A stretch of DNA of 8,493 nucleotides from Bacteroidota bacterium. Lineage in GTDB: Bacteria > Bacteroidota > Bacteroidia > Cytophagales > Cyclobacteriaceae. Location of the stretch: positions 1 through 8,493 of the forward strand of contig JAHEMS010000130.1 of the NCBI GenBank assembly GCA_024643595.1, given 5' to 3'. The position numbers were made by a program, and so were the translations under genes. The notes under the pieces were generated by a model, which was not told where the DNA came from, made no database searches, and saw only the letters and a program-made list of their open reading frames with translations. Below are positions 6,406 through 8,493 of this stretch, one piece after another; within the stretch, counting starts at the first letter, position 1; each line of letters begins with the position of its first letter.

Positions 6406-8493
6406 TTGAAACAACAAGCTAATTTAGAAAATTTATCCCATAGCATTGAAGGAATTGACTTCGAAAAACTAGCCATTGTTTTTAAGAAGAATATATTTTG
6501 GATCTTAATCATATTCCTGGCTTCAAACTTTACCAGCATACTTTTTTTGCGCTATACACGCGATCTATTTGAGTCTGCATCAGAACTAAAATTGGATGTG
6601 AAACGAGATGCTACTGACCTTGGTATAAAAACAGCTATAGAAGATCAATCAATAAATTTAGTATCAGGTGAAATCGAACAGATGAAGTCAAAGCTGTTCA
6701 TCAGTAAGCTGATTGATTCCATGAATTTGAAGGTAAGTTATTTCAGTTTGGGAAAAGTACTTATCGATGAGATGTATAAACGGTCTCCGTTTATTGTTTC
6801 CCCACTTAAAATCAACAATATCCATTATAACATCCCCATTCATGTTGAACCTTCAAATGGACAACAATTTGAATTACGCATTGATGAAAACGAGAAAAAA
6901 GTAACTGGATCTTTTGGAAAATTGTTAAGCTTCGATGGCACTGAAATTATACTTACCAAGACATCGATTTTCCAGGAAAATGATGGCAATCATTACTTTT
7001 TCACATTGAATAGTCAAGCGGAATTAATTGACTATGTATCTAATAATCTAAAAGTCGATCCCCTTAATTCTATCGCGAACACAATTCGCATTTCCTTTGT
7101 GGATCACAATGCCTTGAAGGCTCATGACCTGGTCAATAAAATTGATTCACTGTATATACTGCATAGCAACAGGCAGAAAAATCTGGCTAACATTCAAAAA
7201 ATTGAATGGTTAAATAATGAGTTAGTGCAGATTGAAAAAAGAATTGAAAACTTTGAAGATTACTTTGAAGACTTTACCCTACAAAATAGAAGCAACGACC
7301 TTACTGCTGATTTAAAGAAAACCATAAGTACAATCAACAAAATCGACTCGCAACGTTACGATTTGAACAAGAAATTACTTGAGTTAAACACGGTCATTGA
7401 TGATTTACAGCGAAATGAAGCAGTCAGTTTATCGTTTATACGGTCATTTCCTATTTCAATTAGTAGAGATATGGAGGAGCTTCAAAAAATCACGTATGAG
7501 CGAGATAAACTATTGTTAGCCTATAATGAAAACACGTTTGCCTATCGACAAAAAGAACAAGAGCTAATGTCATTAAAAGACAATTTATTCAATCAACTGC
7601 TGACGATAAAAAAAGAGTGGCTGACCCTGCTCAGTGATATCAATAAAAGAAAAGAAGCACTAGAAAAGAAGTTTATTCAGATGCCTGATAAGAATACGCA
7701 GTACACTAAAAATCAACGCTATTATAAGCTTTATGAGGAATTCTATTTATCGATGATGAAATCAAAAGCTGAATTTGAAATCGCTCAGGCAGGAAGTACG
7801 CCTGATTTTAAAATATTATCATCCGCTACACTACCCACTATAGCCATATCTCCTAAGAAAAACCTGATTATTGCTATAGGCCTTGTTGCAGGGATAGTCT
7901 TGAATATATTTTTTATTGGCTTTCTATACCTTATCAATAATAAAATTATAAGCCTTAGAGAATTAGAGAATGGAACTGAGGTTGCTATTCTCGGAGCCAT
8001 TCCCATTTCATATCATGCCACGGAAACAATTTTTCATGTTATTGATAATCCGAAATCAGTGGTGAGTGAGGCCATCCGAACATTACGCACTAATCTTGAT
8101 TTTTTTTCATCTGGTGAACCTAATAAGGTAATCTCGATCTCGTCTACTATTTCAGGAGAGGGAAAATCATTTTTGGCTGTTAACCTGGGAGGTGTACTGG
8201 CGCTTTCAAGAAAAAAAGTAGTATTGGTTGATCTTGACATGCGAAAACCAAAAAATGATAAATACCCGACTGGCAGTGATTCCGGCAAAGGCATGAGCAC
8301 AATCCTGATTAAAAAAAATACGTGGCAGGAATGCGTCATTCATACTTCGCTGGAAAATTTTGATTTTATTCCCTCTGGCCCACATCCGCCAAATCCTTCT
8401 GAACTATTAGCGAATGAAGAATTTACGGAGTTTTTGAATGAGTTAAAAAAATACTATGAGTTTATTATCATTGATACACCACCCGTAGGGCTG
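6406..8493 (+). CDS. Wzc-like chain-length regulator / BY-family tyrosine autokinase (3' end outside window)
   Basis: The frame is open from 6394 to the window edge. Starting at TTG 6406 gives 696 residues so far. This inner-membrane protein couples a polysaccharide co-polymerase (Wzz-like) to a cytoplasmic tyrosine kinase that controls polymer length and export. Visible parts: TM1 (about 31-53), a large periplasmic region with long coiled-coil segments (about 250-410) and a GNVR-like stretch (about 425-475), then TM2 (about 486-513). The kinase domain has the oligomerisation motif E555-xx-R558-xx-R561, Walker A SGEGKS (583-588, Ser where Pro is usual), Walker A' LVDLDMRK (D609, D611, R613) and Walker B IIIDTPPVG (D690). 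The C-terminal tyrosine cluster would lie beyond 8493. The TTG is chosen because a TAA sits in frame at 6391-6393, no ATG/GTG precedes TM1, and the first internal Met falls after TM1. It lies 7 bp downstream of the Wza-like gene, almost certainly in the same operon. Confidence 0.95.
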   Translation, partial: MKQQANLENLSHSIEGIDFEKLAIVFKKNIFWILIIFLASNFTSILFLRYTRDLFESASELKLDVKRDATDLGIKTAIEDQSINLVSGEIEQMKSKLFISKLIDSMNLKVSYFSLGKVLIDEMYKRSPFIVSPLKINNIHYNIPIHVEPSNGQQFELRIDENEKKVTGSFGKLLSFDGTEIILTKTSIFQENDGNHYFFTLNSQAELIDYVSNNLKVDPLNSIANTIRISFVDHNALKAHDLVNKIDSLYILHSNRQKNLANIQKIEWLNNELVQIEKRIENFEDYFEDFTLQNRSNDLTADLKKTISTINKIDSQRYDLNKKLLELNTVIDDLQRNEAVSLSFIRSFPISISRDMEELQKITYERDKLLLAYNENTFAYRQKEQELMSLKDNLFNQLLTIKKEWLTLLSDINKRKEALEKKFIQMPDKNTQYTKNQRYYKLYEEFYLSMMKSKAEFEIAQAGSTPDFKILSSATLPTIAISPKKNLIIAIGLVAGIVLNIFFIGFLYLINNKIISLRELENGTEVAILGAIPISYHATETIFHVIDNPKSVVSEAIRTLRTNLDFFSSGEPNKVISISSTISGEGKSFLAVNLGGVLALSRKKVVLVDLDMRKPKNDKYPTGSDSGKGMSTILIKKNTWQECVIHTSLENFDFIPSGPHPPNPSELLANEEFTEFLNELKKYYEFIIIDTPPVGL

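Noticed and set aside
4889..8339. Open frames on the - strand inside the glycosyltransferase, export and kinase genes (4889-5095, 5357-5560, 5876-6073, 7785-8006, 8034-8339)
   Set aside because: They overlap well-supported + strand genes and their translations show low-complexity, Ser/Ile-rich composition typical of antisense frames.

Overview
The window looks like chromosomal DNA from a member of the Bacteroidota, most likely an aquatic or soil Cytophagales-type bacterium. The reasons are AT-rich sequence, a tRNA whose 3' end is not followed by an encoded CCA, A/T-rich start regions without strong Shine-Dalgarno sites, an export lipoprotein with the short 'SSC' lipobox common in this phylum, and upstream sequences resembling the TTG / TAnnTTTG promoter pattern. 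The phylum is inferred from these traits together, not from any single marker.

Left part (1-4283): the window opens with the 3' end of a tRNA gene on the + strand, closed by a hairpin plus T-run terminator. Three genes then lie on the - strand. Read in their own direction they are hflX (ribosome-associated GTPase, 3111-4283), a ten-helix P-type cation ATPase (560-3076, 34 bp after hflX) and a small TerB-like protein (84-488, 71 bp after the ATPase). Spacing and orientation allow a single transcript, but nothing in the sequence proves it.

Middle (4284-4457): a 174-bp divergent intergenic region with a candidate promoter facing each way and a 10-A run in the presumed leader of the rightward gene.

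Right part (4458-8493): three + strand genes form one edge of a surface or exopolysaccharide locus. They are a GT4 glycosyltransferase, a Wza-like outer-membrane export lipoprotein and the first 696 codons of a Wzc-like chain-length regulator/tyrosine autokinase that runs off the window. The glycosyltransferase would build the lipid-linked glycan on the cytoplasmic side. The kinase would control polymerisation and export from the inner membrane, and the lipoprotein would form the outer-membrane exit. The last two genes are 7 bp apart, and both appear to use non-ATG starts (GTG and TTG).

No CRISPR array, insertion sequence, phage gene or recognisable defence system is visible, and no gene-free stretch exceeds 300 bases. 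I see no clearly novel system. The points most worth a second look are the unusual membrane-site residues of the P-type ATPase, the internal duplication in the TerB-like protein, and the start-codon arrangement of the export genes.
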